Assembly (NCBI GenBank): GCA_947471245.1
Contig: CANIXM010000123.1
Coordinates: 1 to 6,344 of the forward strand
Source of the DNA: Paludibacteraceae bacterium
GTDB lineage: Bacteria; Bacteroidota; Bacteroidia; Bacteroidales; Paludibacteraceae
Length of the DNA stretch: 6,344 nt
Direction of reading: 5' to 3'
Shown here: positions 4,884 through 6,344 of the stretch, piece after piece
How positions within the stretch are numbered: the stretch's first letter is position 1
How the letters are laid out: each line of letters begins with the position of its first letter
Made by a program: the position numbers and the translations under genes
The notes under the pieces: model-generated
Seen by the model: the letters and a program-made list of their open reading frames with translations, nothing else
Databases searched by the model: none
Told to the model about the DNA's origin: nothing

Positions 4884-5768
4884 ATGGAACTCAAAAACAT
4901 ACAAATCTGCTGTTTTCGAAATAAAGAGAGCCAGTACCGTCCAGAACCTATTTCGCTCTATGACTGGCTAACAACTGATAAATTCAAACAGCAAATTGAA
5001 CTTATAAGAGCAACAACCGATAAGGCAACTCGCGATGATCTAAAAGCACAATTACCTTGTGCAATGCCAAGTCTTTTAATAGATAGATCCCATAGTGGAT
5101 TTATCGCCATTGATGTTGATGGGGTTAATCACAACGAAAATCTAAATTACACCCCAGCTCAGCTTAAACAAAAAATATCCAACATTGCAAATGTCACATA
5201 TTGCGGATATTCAGCCAGCGGTTTAGGTGTGTGGGCATTAATTCCATTATTCGACACCACAAGACACTTAGAACACTTCAGAGCATTGCAGGAGGTCTTT
5301 CAGCGTATCGACATAACAATAGACGAAAGTTGCTCAAATGTAAACAGGTTACGTTTCGCTTCTTACGATGCAGAACCATACATTAATCCAAATGCAAAAC
5401 CATTCAGTTTGATTTTAGTTGAGAAAAGACAACCTAAAGCAAATCTAAATTACAAGCATTTCAAAAACACGGATAATGTTTTTGAAAATTTCAATCTAAA
5501 TGGTGATGTTATCGACTTGCTCAAAAATCACGGTTGGAAAGAGAAATACACAAAAGGTGATAGAATCTATCTACAACGCCCTGGCAAAGAGGGCAAGGGT
5601 ATTTCCGCTAACTTGAACACAGAAAAACGACTTTTCACAACCTGGAGCAGTTCCACCCAATTTGAAGCCCGAAAAGCATACAACGCAAGCCAACTGTTCA
5701 ATTTGTTAGAATGTGTGGAGGATTGGAAGGAAACTGGAAAACGGTTGAAAGAGTTGAATTTTTTATAA
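4884..5768 (+). CDS. Primase-like protein with BT4734/VirE N-terminal domain
   Basis: This is a 294-aa replication protein of the element, probably making primers together with the upstream ATPase. Residues about 15-180 match the BT4734-like (VirE_N) domain, which is related to archaeo-eukaryotic primases. The acidic metal site is probably D77-x-D79 (FIAIDVDG). It is followed by YSASGLGVWALIPL (109-122), D147 in ITIDESC, and the NRLRFASYD motif (154-162), all characteristic of the family. Residues about 205-292 form a small C-terminal domain with GWKEKYTKGDRIYLQRPGKEGKGISAN and a W-S-S-S segment, resembling the DNA-binding or activating tail of such proteins. No helicase domain is fused, which fits a separate ATPase gene upstream. 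It has its own promoter candidate and no obvious terminator after it. In Bacteroides NBU1 a primase gene (prmN1) sits at a comparable place. Confidence 0.88.
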   Translation: MELKNIQICCFRNKESQYRPEPISLYDWLTTDKFKQQIELIRATTDKATRDDLKAQLPCAMPSLLIDRSHSGFIAIDVDGVNHNENLNYTPAQLKQKISNIANVTYCGYSASGLGVWALIPLFDTTRHLEHFRALQEVFQRIDITIDESCSNVNRLRFASYDAEPYINPNAKPFSLILVEKRQPKANLNYKHFKNTDNVFENFNLNGDVIDLLKNHGWKEKYTKGDRIYLQRPGKEGKGISANLNTEKRLFTTWSSSTQFEARKAYNASQLFNLLECVEDWKETGKRLKELNFL

Positions 5769-5811
5769 TTTACCCAAAATAGCCAAAATTGAGGTTTAAT
5801 TATTTATTGGC

Positions 5812-5828
5812 ATTGTCATATATTGTCA
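5812..5828. repeat. ATTGTCA direct repeat, one helical turn apart
   Basis: ATTGTCA occurs at 5812-5818 and 5822-5828, a 10-bp period, 11 nt before the first TATCTTTG box. Two sites on the same face of the helix just upstream of a -7 box suit an activator or repressor. One of the TTG triplets may also serve as a -33 element, although the spacing is not ideal. Confidence 0.45.
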
Positions 5829-5839
5829 AAATTCCACTT

Positions 5840-5847
5840 TATCTTTG
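5840..5847 (+). promoter_or_regulatory. Distal BREX promoter, perfect -7 box
   Basis: TATCTTTG matches the Bacteroidetes -7 consensus TAnnTTTG exactly. Transcription would start near 5854, just before the 20-bp palindrome, leaving a leader of about 205 nt before brxA. Confidence 0.65.
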
Positions 5848-5858
5848 CATAATTTAAA

Positions 5859-5878
5859 TCAGTTTATTTGTAAACTGA
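5859..5878. promoter_or_regulatory. 20-bp palindrome between the two BREX promoter boxes
   Basis: TCAGTTTA (5859-5866) and TAAACTGA (5871-5878) form a perfect 8-bp inverted repeat around TTTG. It falls just after the expected start site of the distal promoter and upstream of the proximal one. It could be the operator of a dimeric repressor, or a small leader hairpin in transcripts from the distal promoter. Confidence 0.55.
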
Positions 5879-5915
5879 CATAATTGAATTTCAAAGTGAT
5901 TTAGCATTATTTCTC

Positions 5916-5923
5916 TATCTTTG
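5916..5923 (+). promoter_or_regulatory. Proximal BREX promoter, perfect -7 box
   Basis: A second TATCTTTG lies 76 bp downstream of the first. A start near 5930 would leave a leader of about 130 nt before the brxA ATG at 6062. No clear TTTG at -33 is visible. Confidence 0.6.
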
Positions 5924-5930
5924 TCCTTCG

Positions 5931-6054
5931 AAAAACTCAAATATTTTTGTGTTCAATACAATGAAAACAAATCAAATAGTTTAAAAATGAACATTGTAAA
6001 GACTATTTATTTTCAAGGCAGCAAATCTTTATATTTCAACTAAAAAACTCAAAT
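5931..6054. repeat. 12-bp direct repeat bracketing the brxA leader
   Basis: AAAAACTCAAAT occurs at 5931-5942 and again at 6043-6054, 112 bp apart. The first copy lies at the predicted start of the proximal transcript and the second ends 7 nt before the brxA ATG. Between them is AT-rich sequence with only very short open frames. The repeat may come from a local duplication or deletion-insertion event, or may bind a regulator. Confidence 0.45.
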
Positions 6055-6061
6055 TTGCAAC

Positions 6062-6344
6062 ATGATTAATTCAACATATACAGGCTCTTTTGCTGCTGGA
6101 AGCCTACTCCACAAAGAAACAAATGCAATACTCCCCTTATTCTTTTTGGAACAATCCGATAATTTTATTAAGCAGGAAATCCAACAAAATAATTTATTGA
6201 AAATAAATTCCGAAAGTGCCAGAAAAAGAACTGTAATGGAAATCCAAAAACGATTTTCAGTGACTAACAAATCATTTTGGGATTTTTATGTGAACAGAAA
6301 CGAAGAGGAACAAAAGCTGTTACTTTTCTACCAGTGTTTAAGAG
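6062..6344 (+). CDS. brxA: BrxA (DUF1819), first gene of a BREX locus, partial
   Basis: This is the N-terminal 94 residues of a protein that runs off the window; full BrxA proteins are about 200 aa. It begins with the family's signature start, Y6-TGSFAAGSLLHKETNAILPLFFLE. SARKRTVMEIQKRF (52-65), W73 and EEEQKLLLFYQCLR (81-94) follow, matching the helical DNA-binding core of DUF1819/BrxA as I know it. BrxA is a small DNA-binding component of BREX phage-defence systems and is usually the first gene of the operon, before brxB, brxC, pglX, pglZ and brxL. The ATG at 6062 puts the conserved start in its normal place. The 293-nt upstream region holds two promoter boxes and a palindrome. The main uncertainty is what follows, since only this fragment is visible. 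Confidence 0.85.
   Translation, partial: MINSTYTGSFAAGSLLHKETNAILPLFFLEQSDNFIKQEIQQNNLLKINSESARKRTVMEIQKRFSVTNKSFWDFYVNRNEEEQKLLLFYQCLR

Noticed and set aside
5201..5386. Plus-strand 61-aa frame inside the primase gene
   Set aside because: It is in another frame within the conserved primase domain, and its basic, cysteine- and histidine-rich translation shows no family pattern.
5782..5811. Terminator after the primase gene
   Set aside because: GCCAA and TTGGC can pair, but the stem is only 5 bp with a 20-nt AT-rich loop and no T-run, so it does not qualify.
5987..6043. Possible 18-codon leader peptide upstream of brxA
   Set aside because: It starts with ATG at 5987 and stops at 6041-6043, but has no Shine-Dalgarno, no run of regulatory codons and no attenuator-like hairpin after it.
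6049..6270. Minus-strand 73-aa frame with hydrophobic stretches, antisense to brxA
   Set aside because: The opposite strand carries a clear BrxA N-terminus. The apparent membrane-like segments are the complement of its lysine-, glutamate- and asparagine-rich codons.

Overview
This is an AT-rich Bacteroidetes window. The evidence is TAnnTTTG-type -7 promoter boxes, weak or absent Shine-Dalgarno sequences, and protein families typical of Bacteroidetes mobile elements. It looks like the left end of an integrative element inserted into the 3' end of a tRNA gene. Its cargo appears to be a BREX phage-defence locus, and only the first part of that locus (brxA) lies in the window.

Layout. Positions 1-199 appear to be host chromosome flank, with no confident gene but with the likely tRNA terminator hairpin (163-195). 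Positions 200-219 match the last 20 nt of a tRNA on the minus strand (tRNA positions 57-76, including CCA), which makes them the probable attL. After about 200 nt of promoter and operator-like DNA with repeated TTGCACAAC motifs comes a tyrosine recombinase (430-1773). A 309-aa protein of unknown function follows 4 nt later (1778-2707), and a strong terminator closes this first operon (2726-2758).

A roughly 215-nt regulatory stretch, rich in inverted repeats, precedes a second operon. This holds two small helix-turn-helix proteins (2926-3228 and 3231-3512), a small 65-aa protein (3519-3716) and a RepA-like P-loop ATPase (3691-4698), and ends in a hairpin (4708-4735). Another repeat-rich intergenic region (4736-4883) precedes a primase-like protein with a BT4734/VirE-type N-terminal domain (4884-5768). 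A 293-nt intergenic region carries two perfect TATCTTTG promoter boxes and a 20-bp palindrome. It leads into brxA (6062 to the window edge).

How it fits together. The recombinase and one of the HTH proteins (excisionase-like) probably control integration and excision. The ATPase and primase probably form a replication module used when the element is excised. The order integrase, orf, HTH genes, primase recalls Bacteroides NBU-type mobilizable elements. In those a mob/relaxase gene follows the primase; here the BREX locus occupies that place. The main predictions are that the rest of BREX (brxB, brxC, pglX, pglZ, brxL or a variant) lies to the right, and that a complete minus-strand tRNA with the same 20-nt 3' end lies at the far right end of the element.
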